Shown here: positions 16,565 through 24,868 of the stretch, in pieces
Layout: each line of letters opens with the position of its first letter
Numbering within the stretch: the first letter of the stretch is position 1
Assembly: GCF_028288225.1 (NCBI RefSeq)
Contig: NZ_JAQBOC010000033.1
Span: forward strand, 1 to 64,000
DNA from: Mucilaginibacter sp.
GTDB taxonomy: Bacteria > Bacteroidota > Bacteroidia > Sphingobacteriales > Sphingobacteriaceae
Direction of reading: 5' to 3'
Length of the DNA: 64,000 nt
Position numbers and translations under genes: made by a program
The notes under the pieces: model-generated
Seen by the model: only the letters and a program-made list of their open reading frames with translations
Databases searched by the model: none
Told to the model about the DNA's origin: nothing

Positions 16565-18742
16565 TCAGTTTAATAGCTTGATCCTGATCCCGGCATTAAC
16601 CACCACGCCATCCAAGGGTGCATAAATATCCAGGAAGTTCGGACTGGTAATGCTGCCTGTATAAATATTGCTCCAACGGGTTTGCCGCCGGTCTGTCAGA
16701 TTTTCTGCATTAATGAAAACATCCAGGTGTTTCCACATTTTTTGGACCAATAAACCGAAAGTAGTATAACCTCTTCCTGTATTACCGTTATTCAGCAATT
16801 GCGGGCCTGTATAAAAACTTTCCACGCCAAAACGATAACTCCCCTCAATCTCATAGGTAGCGTCAAAGCTCAGCTGATTTTTGGGAGTTAAAGGCTGTAT
16901 AGTGCTTTGACCGTTAAAATGCTGTTTGGTATCGGTATAAGTATAGCCCAGGTAAAATACCAACTCGTCCATAACCAGTTTAATATTTGTTTCTGTTCCC
17001 CGTGTAGCCAGGTGTCCGGCTGCATTAATGAAGGCATTATTTTGTAAGATCAACGGCCTGTCTACATAAGTGTAAAAAAATAGTTGATTAATATTGATAA
17101 TGGTTTCGTCACTCAGTGCACTGCGATAGTTCAGATCGCCGTTCATTCCATAGGATTGTTCAGCTTGCGTGTTCCCAATATTTAGAGGCTTAATGTTTTG
17201 GTAGCCATCCTGTTCACTTTCGTCATTAAATAATGTTGGCATTTTATAACCTAATCCTCCGCCAATTCGGCTGGTTAAGTGCCGGCTTAATTTAAACAGG
17301 GCATTTACCCTGGGCAAGATAAAAATCCCGTTTGAAGGTTTGTTTGGGGCAGGCGTATTATCGTCCAGCCTTAGGCCACTTTCCAGCGAAAACCAGTCTG
17401 TTGCTCTATAAGTGTTTTGCACAAATGCACCTATTGTGGTCAGGCTATAGTTTAAACTGCTTTGTGGTGGCTCTGCCGTAAAATTATCGGTAATCAGGTT
17501 AGCTCCTGCTACCCATGAAGCTTTTTCGCCATTTCGCACATAGTTAACTTCGCTAAATGACGAGAGCTGATTGCCTTTAAAGTCAAACCCCGGCTGGTCC
17601 AGCTGCCTGTCAAAATAGCCGATAGTATTTTTAAAATTGATCTGGCTTTCTTCGTCTAATTTATGGGTAAAGGATAATTGGGTAGAAAAACGAAAGGTTT
17701 TGTTACGTTCAAAATATTGATGAATGTTATCCGCTTTCCCGGCTAATACTTGCATGTCTCCTCCATAGCGGCTTTCATAAGTGGTGTTCACGCCGAACCA
17801 GCCTGAATTATGCTCATCCAAATCCAAAAATACTTTGGGATTGACGGTAAAGCGGGTACTTTGAGGGATAGCGGTTAATCCTGTACTTGATGGGTCATAA
17901 GCGCCATTATGGTTATAAGCACCAAATATGGTGGTACCGGTGTGCTGCCATTTTTGACTATAGTATCCGCTGGCATCCGTTCCTTTTGCGCTGGTTCCGT
18001 TTAGCAAAAACGTAAGTTCCGGCGTTTTTCCGGGTGTTTTGCTGATCAGGTTTACTAAACCGGCAATGGCGCTGCCGCCATAAAGAGTTGATGCCGACCC
18101 TTTAATGAATTCCACCTGCTTTAAGTCAAGCGGACTGATCTGCAGCAAACTTAAATTACCTGAAAATCCGGAATAAAGCGGCATCCCGTCTTGCAGCAAT
18201 TGGGTGTAACGGCTGTCCAGGCCCTGGATCCGGAAACTGGCATTTGCGCTTACTGCAGACGTTTGCTGCACATGGATCCCGGTTGTTTCGCCCAACAGCA
18301 TTTTAATATCGCCCGGCCGCATCGTGCTTTTTTCGTCCAGTTCTTCGTAAGGTAAAGCTTCAATCCGGGTAGGGATATCCCGCAGGCTCTGGTTGGTGCG
18401 GGTGGTTTGAATAGTTACCTCCGCAAGCTCCCCTGTCGATGGTTCAAGGCTGATCTCAAAGATTTGATCCGGGTTCTTTAATGGAAAACTATAAATCTTT
18501 TTGCTTTTACTAAAACCAACATAAGTAATTTCAATTTCAAACTTACCGTTAGGAAGATTACTTATTGTGATCAATCCGCTCGTATCGGCGCTAACCGATA
18601 TTTTCAGATCAGGTATGGTGGCGTTCGCGCCTTTTAAGATCCCTTTGGTTTGATCGTTCGTAACTTTTGCTTTAAAAGTGTTCTGGGCCATTATCAAACA
18701 AGATAACAGCATACACGGTATGAGCATGAAAATTCTTTTCAT
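16565..18742 (-). CDS. TonB-dependent outer-membrane receptor
   Basis: 725 aa using the ATG at 18742 (MKRIFMLIPCMLLSCLIMAQ), which gives a clean signal peptide; the longer start at 18766 would spoil it. After the signal peptide comes a carboxypeptidase-like regulatory beta domain (about 20-105), then the plug (MRPGDIKMLLGETTGIHVQQ, FRIQGLDSRYTQLLQDGMPL, VEFIKGSASTLYGGSAIAGL) and a 22-strand barrel ending in an aromatic-poor but amphipathic last strand (NAGIRIKLLN). This looks like a siderophore/vitamin or metal type receptor, not SusC, because no SusD follows and the length is short. The 130-aa secreted protein gene lies 97 nt upstream on the same strand and probably shares the transcript. 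Confidence 0.92.
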   Translation of the reverse strand: MKRIFMLIPCMLLSCLIMAQNTFKAKVTNDQTKGILKGANATIPDLKISVSADTSGLITISNLPNGKFEIEITYVGFSKSKKIYSFPLKNPDQIFEISLEPSTGELAEVTIQTTRTNQSLRDIPTRIEALPYEELDEKSTMRPGDIKMLLGETTGIHVQQTSAVSANASFRIQGLDSRYTQLLQDGMPLYSGFSGNLSLLQISPLDLKQVEFIKGSASTLYGGSAIAGLVNLISKTPGKTPELTFLLNGTSAKGTDASGYYSQKWQHTGTTIFGAYNHNGAYDPSSTGLTAIPQSTRFTVNPKVFLDLDEHNSGWFGVNTTYESRYGGDMQVLAGKADNIHQYFERNKTFRFSTQLSFTHKLDEESQINFKNTIGYFDRQLDQPGFDFKGNQLSSFSEVNYVRNGEKASWVAGANLITDNFTAEPPQSSLNYSLTTIGAFVQNTYRATDWFSLESGLRLDDNTPAPNKPSNGIFILPRVNALFKLSRHLTSRIGGGLGYKMPTLFNDESEQDGYQNIKPLNIGNTQAEQSYGMNGDLNYRSALSDETIININQLFFYTYVDRPLILQNNAFINAAGHLATRGTETNIKLVMDELVFYLGYTYTDTKQHFNGQSTIQPLTPKNQLSFDATYEIEGSYRFGVESFYTGPQLLNNGNTGRGYTTFGLLVQKMWKHLDVFINAENLTDRRQTRWSNIYTGSITSPNFLDIYAPLDGVVVNAGIRIKLLN

Positions 18743-18839
18743 GGATCTATAAATAGAGCCTATCATTAGCTATGCAAAGGCAACACTATGATGGGACGGT
18801 TAAATAAATGAACTAATTAAATTTTGAGTGTTTAATCAG

Positions 18840-19232
18840 TCAGGCGAGGGGCGGCCTGAACAACTTGTTCCGGTAATCAGATGTGCTGAATGATTGATGA
18901 TACTGCGGATGTACTATACTTGATCCTGGTACAGCGAGCAAAGTAACGGGCAGATGTATTACAATTATACTTAAAGGGTTGGCCCGGTGCTGAAATTGCA
19001 CACTGTTACCATTAGCCGGTACTTTATCATGCTCGTTATTCCCAAAAAGCTCCCTGCCATGCATCAGATAATCACCTATAAAATCAATCACACTTAATTC
19101 TTCAGCCGAAGTAATTTTCGTATAATTCCTGTACATGTCCGGTATATCCCGCAGTAAGGTAAAATCACCTAAAGGCAATAGTACGCCGCTTATTAAAAAC
19201 AAGCACGCCAAAAAACAACAAATGATTTTCAT
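18840..19232 (-). CDS. Small exported protein upstream of a TonB receptor
   Basis: 130 aa from the ATG at 19232 (MKIICCFLACLFLISGVLLP); an ATG two codons earlier is equally possible. The hydrophobic N-terminus is a signal peptide or anchor. The mature part has SAEELSVIDFIGDYLMHGRE, LFGNNEHDKVPANGNSVQF, several His residues, and the C-terminus SDYRNKLFRPPLA. No enzyme motif. Bacteroidota TonB receptor genes are often preceded by small exported His-rich proteins of unknown role, so it may help metal or ligand delivery. Likely the first gene of a two-gene unit with the receptor. Confidence 0.65.
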   Translation of the reverse strand: MKIICCFLACLFLISGVLLPLGDFTLLRDIPDMYRNYTKITSAEELSVIDFIGDYLMHGRELFGNNEHDKVPANGNSVQFQHRANPLSIIVIHLPVTLLAVPGSSIVHPQYHQSFSTSDYRNKLFRPPLA

Positions 19233-19280
19233 GCGCATGAACCACAAAGATAAGCTTCAAATCTTAACTTTGATATAAAT

Positions 19281-19425
19281 ATGAAATGGATAACCCGTGA
19301 GCTTGCAGCAAGTGTCGAGTGAACTGGAAATAAATCCGGCTTACCTTTCAAGGGAGTTTTCTAAATACTTCGATGATCTGTCCTTTGGTGAATATATTGC
19401 TGGATTGCTAATAAAATCTTTATAG
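19281..19425 (+). pseudogene. Fragment of an AraC-family regulator gene
   Basis: From 19300 the plus strand reads SLQQVSSELEINPAYLSREF and then SKYFDDLSFGEYIAGLLIKS to the stop at 19425. This is the first helix-turn-helix of an AraC DNA-binding domain; the second half after GEYI is lost. In the alternative frame an ATG at 19281 opens MKWITREL and meets a stop after 13 codons, so a frameshift may separate the remnant from its start. The normal domain would continue for about 60 more residues. It lies between the small exported protein gene and a lone receiver gene. Confidence 0.65.
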
Positions 19426-19510
19426 TTGCACACTAATTGGTAAAATTTAATTGTATTTTACAACAGTAATACTTTTTCTGTATAACAACTTAAAAATCAA
19501 TCCGGTAAAC

Positions 19511-19918
19511 ATGGAAAATAATTGCATAAACGTTTTATTAATTGATGACGACGACCTTAATAATTTAATTTCTACAAAGTACATCAAAAAGTACTTTGCT
19601 AATTCTAATATTACGTCGTGTTTAAATGGAAAAATAGCAATAGATTTAATTACAGATAAAAAAGCTAACCAGCCCGGATTTATTTATGATTATATTTTGC
19701 TCGATTTAAATATGCCGGTAATGAATGGCTGGCAGTTTTTAGATAACTACGCTTATTTAAAAATGGATACCAAAGAAAAGTGTAATGTTTTTCTTTTAAC
19801 ATCATCAGTTCATGCAGAGGATTTGCAAAGAGCAAGTGCTTACCCATTTGTAAAGGATTATATATTAAAGCCTTTATTTTCAGACAAAATTTGTAAAATT
19901 TTCAATTTAGTTCAATAA
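19511..19918 (+). CDS. Single-domain response regulator (receiver only)
   Basis: 135 aa from the ATG at 19511 (MENNCINVLLIDDDDLNN). It holds just a receiver domain: acidic cluster DDDD, phosphoacceptor Asp65 in YDYILLDLNMPVMNG, switch Ser in FLLTSSV and the conserved Lys in DYILKPLF. There is no output domain, as in CheY or Spo0F. It has no kinase partner next to it; the broken AraC gene precedes it. In Bacteroidota such proteins often work as phosphorelay intermediates. Codon use is AT-rich compared with the giant genes. Confidence 0.9.
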   Translation: MENNCINVLLIDDDDLNNLISTKYIKKYFANSNITSCLNGKIAIDLITDKKANQPGFIYDYILLDLNMPVMNGWQFLDNYAYLKMDTKEKCNVFLLTSSVHAEDLQRASAYPFVKDYILKPLFSDKICKIFNLVQ

Positions 19919-20065
19919 ACAATTTAAGGGGGCACTTTGTATATAAAGCCATTCAAAATGGCTGATGGTTAAAATATTGCTATTTAAAGCTGTAATATAA
20001 TGCGTTAAAAAAACTATTTTATATTCTCTCTTCAAACCCTTAACTATGGCAATAAAAATAAACCC

Positions 20066-20659
20066 TTAGTTGGTGTCTTTAAGCCTTTGTTGCTTAAGTT
20101 TTTGAAATTTATTTATAATTAATTTAAGGCAATCTTTCCGGGCCTTTTGAATAACATTTTTTAATGTATCCTTATTGTTATTGCCCTCAAACCCATTGGG
20201 AAATTTGGTCATTACTTTAAAAGCAATACAATCAACATATTCCTTTTTAATATTTTCAGGCAGTAGTTTAGTTTCTGCATACGAATAAAACTGAAGCTTT
20301 AGCTGTTGTATAACTTCCGGTTGCCAAATATTTATATGACTTTTAAATGATAGGGCACATTCTGACCCCATCTTCATTATAACAATTTTTACACTATCGC
20401 TCATTTGAGATTCCATGTTTGAAATCCCTTTCGGGAATAGCTGCTTTATTTTGGCGAGACAGCAATCCGCATACTCCTTTTTGGCATTTTCATCAGTTGT
20501 AAAGCTTGCCGACTGCTGATAAAAAACATCATACATCTGTGTTTCCAGTTGCGGGGTCCACTCTTGCCTGGTTTTTGTTTGCCGGCATTTATTACAGGTT
20601 ATGGCTAGTGATATGATGCTGAGTAAGGCAAAAAGGAGCTGTCGGTACGTCCGGTGCAT
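20066..20659 (-). CDS. Exported protein made of two related domains, function unknown
   Basis: 197 aa. N-terminal hydrophobic stretch LLFALLSIISLAITCNKCRQ looks like a signal peptide, possibly a lipoprotein (Cys after ITC). The rest is an internal duplication: QLETQMYDVFYQQSASFTTD...KKEYADCCLAKIKQLFPKGI at about 37-77 and QLKLQFYSYAETKLLPENIKKEY followed by VDCIAFKVMTKFPNGF at about 115-155; each copy ends with a Cys about 25 residues later (SECA, KDC). Conserved Cys in each unit suggest a disulfide. No known family. It is divergent from the sensor kinase gene at 20904 with 244 nt between. Confidence 0.7.
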   Translation of the reverse strand: MHRTYRQLLFALLSIISLAITCNKCRQTKTRQEWTPQLETQMYDVFYQQSASFTTDENAKKEYADCCLAKIKQLFPKGISNMESQMSDSVKIVIMKMGSECALSFKSHINIWQPEVIQQLKLQFYSYAETKLLPENIKKEYVDCIAFKVMTKFPNGFEGNNNKDTLKNVIQKARKDCLKLIINKFQKLKQQRLKDTN

Positions 20660-20903
20660 ATTGTGGAAGGGGTTTAGATCTGTGCATAAAAGTAATACAT
20701 CTATATTAAATAAATATTATTTTTAAGCCCCTCATCAATAAACTGCTTCATTAATTGCCGGTAATGCCGTGTATCACCACAGGTTTTGAATAAAAAGTTT
20801 ATTATTTTATAATCAATCACTTATAATTATACTAAATTTAAAATAAGTTAAAATATTATTACTTAAGCCTTATTAGTCCCCTGGTTTCGACTGTTTAAAT
20901 TAT

Positions 20904-23882
20904 ATGATCAAGTTTAAATTAAGTTTACTGCTGTTACTTTTACCGATTGATCTTTGGGCCCAGGCATTTACACCAAACCCTGACTGGCGCTTTGAGAACT
21001 TTAATAGTCAAAATCATTTTATTAGCCGCGGTATAGCTGATATAACCATGGATAAAAATGGCTATGTATGGACATGCAGCGATGGCGTACAAAGGTTTGA
21101 CGGGTATAAAACGATTGATTTTAACAGCTTTAACCAGGCAAAAGGCGCATTAAGGGGCAACTATACAAGCGCCATAGCTGATAATAACGGCAAGGTTTGG
21201 ATAAGCTCTTCAGGTTTGTGTTATTATGACGATGCAAGCGGCAAGTTTATTTATATTAAGCCGGATTCAAAGCGTAACATCAACACGGTTAATTCCCTTT
21301 GTATTCAAAAAAATTACTTATGGTTTGTTTGTGAATATGGTTTAGTAAAACTGGATCTGCAATCCTTAAAAGTGTCATATACATCCCTTACCAACATAAC
21401 CGATCCGCTATGTACTTATTTGTTAGATGAAAATACGTTACTGGTATCAAGCCGGGAAAAAGTATATATCTACAACATAAACACAAACACATACACCACT
21501 ACTACCTTAATTTATAACCATACCCTGCTTAAGGTTTTTGCTGTAAACAAAAGCGGGAACGACATTCTTTTAGGTACAAGCTATGGCTTATTCTCTTTTA
21601 ATAATTTAAAGGATATTTCCCTGGTAAGTAACCAGATAAAAGATGTTTTAATAAATGACCTGACATTTCTTCTTGTGGATAAAGAGAAAAAATATCTTTT
21701 TTTAGCTACAGAGGGCAGAGGCATAATAGTATACAATACTGAATTAAAAAAGATAGCTTTTACTTACGTTCATGATGATAATAACCCATATAGCCTGCCC
21801 AATAATATAGTTACCAGGTTTTTTGCCGATAAAAAAGGGCGGCTATGGTTAAGTACAGTTTTAGGAATAGGTATGCTTGATGTATTTAATCAGCAATTAA
21901 AAATGAGGTTCCTGGATAAGAATACGGTGGAGTTGGGCATAAATAAAATTGCCAGGGATAAATATGATAGTACAAAGGTTTGGATGTCATCATACAACCG
22001 GGGATTGATTTGTGTTAACTGGAAAACCAAGGAAATTGAAAAGATTTTAAATACAAATCCGCAAACACAGAGGATCTATGACTTTGTCCAGCTATCGAAA
22101 AAGAAATGGCTCATAGCTACTCAAAAAGAAATTATTGAATGGGATCCGCAATTGGGGGTTCTATCGCAAAAAAAATTGCCCATCCCTGATTCTCTTTCGC
22201 TTGTGTGTAATATCCGCGGAATAATTATGGCAGATGCCAACACGTATTTTATTACCACCAGTAAAGGCCTGTTTAGATATGATCTTGTCACCCACAAAAT
22301 TAATGTTGCTTCAAACAATAACATGGCTGATAGATCAGACGACCGGCTTAAATATATACTGCTAAATGGGTTTTATGATAAGGGGATACTTTGGATAGCA
22401 TCCCGTGATGGCTTGTTTAGTTATAATACTTCAACACATAACACCGTTGTTTACAGAGGGAAAGGTGGAAAACCTGATTATTTTTTCTTTGGTATTACCA
22501 ACGCTGTTAATAATCAAATTGTTTGCGCCGCGGGTAGCGGCATAACTATTTTTAACAAGCAAACAAAAAGTTTTAAGGTTATAAATACCATAGCTAATTT
22601 ATATAAACCGGCATGTGAAAGCGTGTTGAGTGTAAATAATATGGTTTGGATAGGCTCGGAAGTTGGGATATTGAATTATAGCCTTAATACCGACAGATCA
22701 TCCAGGGCCGAACATGAAACTTCAATGATGCAAATTTTTCCAAGCTCACCTTTTACTCCTATTGGTAATGATATTGTTTTTGGTTTTGGTAACGGATACG
22801 CTTATTTTACCCATGATCTGAAAAATAATTTAGCTCCTTCCAATCCGGTGATTGAAAGGGTATCTGTAAACAATCAACCCGTTTTACAGCATTTTTCTGC
22901 CCAAAAAAACACCCGGGAGTTGATTTTTAATCATACGGATAATTCCATAAATATAGCATTTACATCTTTTCTATATTCCGACCCCGATCATATAAATTTT
23001 CGTTACCAGCTTAGTGGGGCCGACTCCAGGTGGCAATATACAGACGATCAGCGCAGCGCTAACTATGCACAGCTCCCGCCCGGCGATTATACATTTTATG
23101 TTCAATGTGGTAATAAAAATGGTGTTTGGAATAAGCACCTGGCATCTTTTAATTTTATAATTAAACCGCCGTATTGGGCTGCCTGGTGGTTTAGAATATT
23201 AGTGGTACTGGCAATTGCATTTATCTTATACCGCTTATACAGGTATAAGATAAACCATATTTTGGCAATTGAACGGATAAGAGAACGGATAGCCTCTGAT
23301 TTTCACGATGATATTGGATCGGCACTAAGCAGTATTTCCATTTTTAGCGAGGTGGCTGATAAGCAATTGAAACAACAGCTGCCACCCGAACAAACAAGGG
23401 AGATCATCAGTCATATTTCTTTTCATTCACGTGCCATGCTTGATGCGATGGACGATATTATTTGGGCGGTAAATCCGCAAAATGATCACTTTAATGATTT
23501 GGCAGTAAGAATGCGTGAATTTGCTATTCCGCTGCTTGAAGCCAGGAACATAAAGTTTGACATAAACATGCAGGAGGACATTCTTAATGCCCGTCTAAAA
23601 ATGGATGCCCGGAAAAATATATTTTTAATTTTTAAAGAATGTATTAATAATATACTTAAACACTCCGGTTGTTCTGCCATGAAAGTAGCCGTAAATAAAT
23701 TGAATAGCCAGCTTGAGCTTATCATAAGTGATAATGGCAAAGGTTTTGATATCAATACAAAACATAATCGTAACGGGCTCAAAAATATGCATAAACGTGC
23801 AACTGAAATTAAAGGTACAATACAGGTAACAACACAGCCCGGAACCGGAACTATTACCCGGTTGCTGGTTAATATCATATAA
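20904..23882 (+). CDS. Two-component-regulator-propeller sensor histidine kinase (HisKA_3 type)
   Basis: 992 aa. Signal peptide (KLSLLLLLLPIDLWAQAF), then a large periplasmic sensor of Reg_prop-type repeats forming beta propellers (e.g. ITMDKNGYVWTCSDGVQRFDG, RFFADKKGRLWLSTVLGIGM), a Y_Y_Y domain (about 640-755, HINFRYQLSGADSRWQYTD), one membrane helix (about 762-778), then a NarX-type HisKA_3 domain with phosphoacceptor His801 in ASDFHDDIGSALSSI and an HATPase_c domain (FKECINNILKHSGC, ISDNGKGFD, RNGLKNMHKRA). The LuxR-type regulator starts 57 nt downstream and is its obvious partner. Upstream of the two giant surface-protein genes on the same strand, which it may control (inference). Confidence 0.93.
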   Translation: MIKFKLSLLLLLLPIDLWAQAFTPNPDWRFENFNSQNHFISRGIADITMDKNGYVWTCSDGVQRFDGYKTIDFNSFNQAKGALRGNYTSAIADNNGKVWISSSGLCYYDDASGKFIYIKPDSKRNINTVNSLCIQKNYLWFVCEYGLVKLDLQSLKVSYTSLTNITDPLCTYLLDENTLLVSSREKVYIYNINTNTYTTTTLIYNHTLLKVFAVNKSGNDILLGTSYGLFSFNNLKDISLVSNQIKDVLINDLTFLLVDKEKKYLFLATEGRGIIVYNTELKKIAFTYVHDDNNPYSLPNNIVTRFFADKKGRLWLSTVLGIGMLDVFNQQLKMRFLDKNTVELGINKIARDKYDSTKVWMSSYNRGLICVNWKTKEIEKILNTNPQTQRIYDFVQLSKKKWLIATQKEIIEWDPQLGVLSQKKLPIPDSLSLVCNIRGIIMADANTYFITTSKGLFRYDLVTHKINVASNNNMADRSDDRLKYILLNGFYDKGILWIASRDGLFSYNTSTHNTVVYRGKGGKPDYFFFGITNAVNNQIVCAAGSGITIFNKQTKSFKVINTIANLYKPACESVLSVNNMVWIGSEVGILNYSLNTDRSSRAEHETSMMQIFPSSPFTPIGNDIVFGFGNGYAYFTHDLKNNLAPSNPVIERVSVNNQPVLQHFSAQKNTRELIFNHTDNSINIAFTSFLYSDPDHINFRYQLSGADSRWQYTDDQRSANYAQLPPGDYTFYVQCGNKNGVWNKHLASFNFIIKPPYWAAWWFRILVVLAIAFILYRLYRYKINHILAIERIRERIASDFHDDIGSALSSISIFSEVADKQLKQQLPPEQTREIISHISFHSRAMLDAMDDIIWAVNPQNDHFNDLAVRMREFAIPLLEARNIKFDINMQEDILNARLKMDARKNIFLIFKECINNILKHSGCSAMKVAVNKLNSQLELIISDNGKGFDINTKHNRNGLKNMHKRATEIKGTIQVTTQPGTGTITRLLVNII

Positions 23883-23939
23883 TTATATTATTGAACAAGT
23901 AACTATGCCGGGTTATATTTACACGTTAACATAAATCAA

Positions 23940-24587
23940 TTGGATATAAGGGTTTCGGTATTTGACGACAACAATGCTTTACGTGACAGTTTATACTATC
24001 TTATTTCGGGCACGCCGGGTTTTGTTGTTGCCGGTGTATATCCCGATTGTAACCAGGTGCTTGAGCATTTACGCCAGGATGCTGCTGATGTTATTTTGAT
24101 GGATATTGATATGCCGGGCCTTAATGGCATTGAAGCTACGGCATTAATAAAAAGTCACTTTCCGGGTATAAATGTACTTATACTTACATCCTATGATGAT
24201 AGCACGAAAATTTTTGATGCCCTTCAATCAGGTGCAACAGGCTATCTGCTAAAAAAAACCACACCCGCCAAAATATTGGATGCCATTACCGAAGTAAGCC
24301 AGGGTGGTGCACCAATGAATGCCAGTATTGCCCGCAAAGTGCTGGAGTTTTTTAGTGAAAAGAAAAATATTACAGAAAACGGCTATGATCTTTCCTTGCG
24401 TGAGAAAGATGTGCTCCGCTGCCTGGTAAAAGGTGATAGTTATAAAATGATAGCAAGCCATTGCTTTATCAGCATGGGTACCGTATGTACCCACATTTGC
24501 AATATTTATAAAAAGCTTCATGTTAACTCAAAATCTGAAGCAGTGGCAAAAGCAATCCGCGAACGCCTGATAAACGATCAGGGTTGA
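23940..24587 (+). CDS. LuxR/NarL-family response regulator
   Basis: 215 aa with a TTG start at 23940 (LDIRVSVFDDNNALRDSL); no in-frame ATG upstream is free of a stop, so TTG is the best start. Receiver domain 1-120 with phosphoacceptor Asp55 in VILMDIDMPGLNG and Lys in YLLKKTTPAK. LuxR-type helix-turn-helix at about 148-210 (LSLREKDVLRCLVKGDSYKM, TVCTHICNIYKKLHVNSKSE). Pairs with the propeller kinase. Similar in sequence over its whole length to the regulator at 42474, including the same Asp position, so the two are paralogues flanking the giant genes. Confidence 0.92.
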   Translation: MDIRVSVFDDNNALRDSLYYLISGTPGFVVAGVYPDCNQVLEHLRQDAADVILMDIDMPGLNGIEATALIKSHFPGINVLILTSYDDSTKIFDALQSGATGYLLKKTTPAKILDAITEVSQGGAPMNASIARKVLEFFSEKKNITENGYDLSLREKDVLRCLVKGDSYKMIASHCFISMGTVCTHICNIYKKLHVNSKSEAVAKAIRERLINDQG

Positions 24588-24608
24588 GAATTAAGATACA
24601 AGGGTAAA

Positions 24609-24712
24609 GAGTCAAGAGATCAAGAGTCAGGAATCAAGAAATAAAATCCGGGATATAAAAATAAACAAGTTAGGTTCTTCCTCCTGATTCCTGACTCTTG
24701 ATCTCTTGACTC
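24609..24712. repeat. Perfect 28-bp inverted repeat (long hairpin)
   Basis: Arms at 24609-24636 and 24685-24712 are perfect reverse complements over 28 bp, with a 48-nt spacer. They are built from the units GAGTCAAGA and GAGTCAGGAATC; a third, degenerate copy follows to about 24745. Lies between the LuxR-type regulator and the first giant gene, 21 nt past the regulator stop. May act as a transcription barrier or be a dispersed palindromic element; compare 52317-52390. Confidence 0.8.
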
Positions 24713-24868
24713 TCTTTTCCTGACTCTTGACTTCTTGCTTCTGTCTCCAAAATCATAAGCTTATATGATTGACGCATAACGGCATATGCCGGATTTTTGT
24801 GTGGTCAAAAATATAATGATCAACCTGTTATCTATCACTATCAAAAGCTATTACCCCTCCACATTATT

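Noticed and set aside
16565..18742. SusC-type transporter
   Set aside because: No SusD-like gene follows, the length is short for SusC, and the neighbour is a small His-rich exported protein; a general TonB receptor is the better call.
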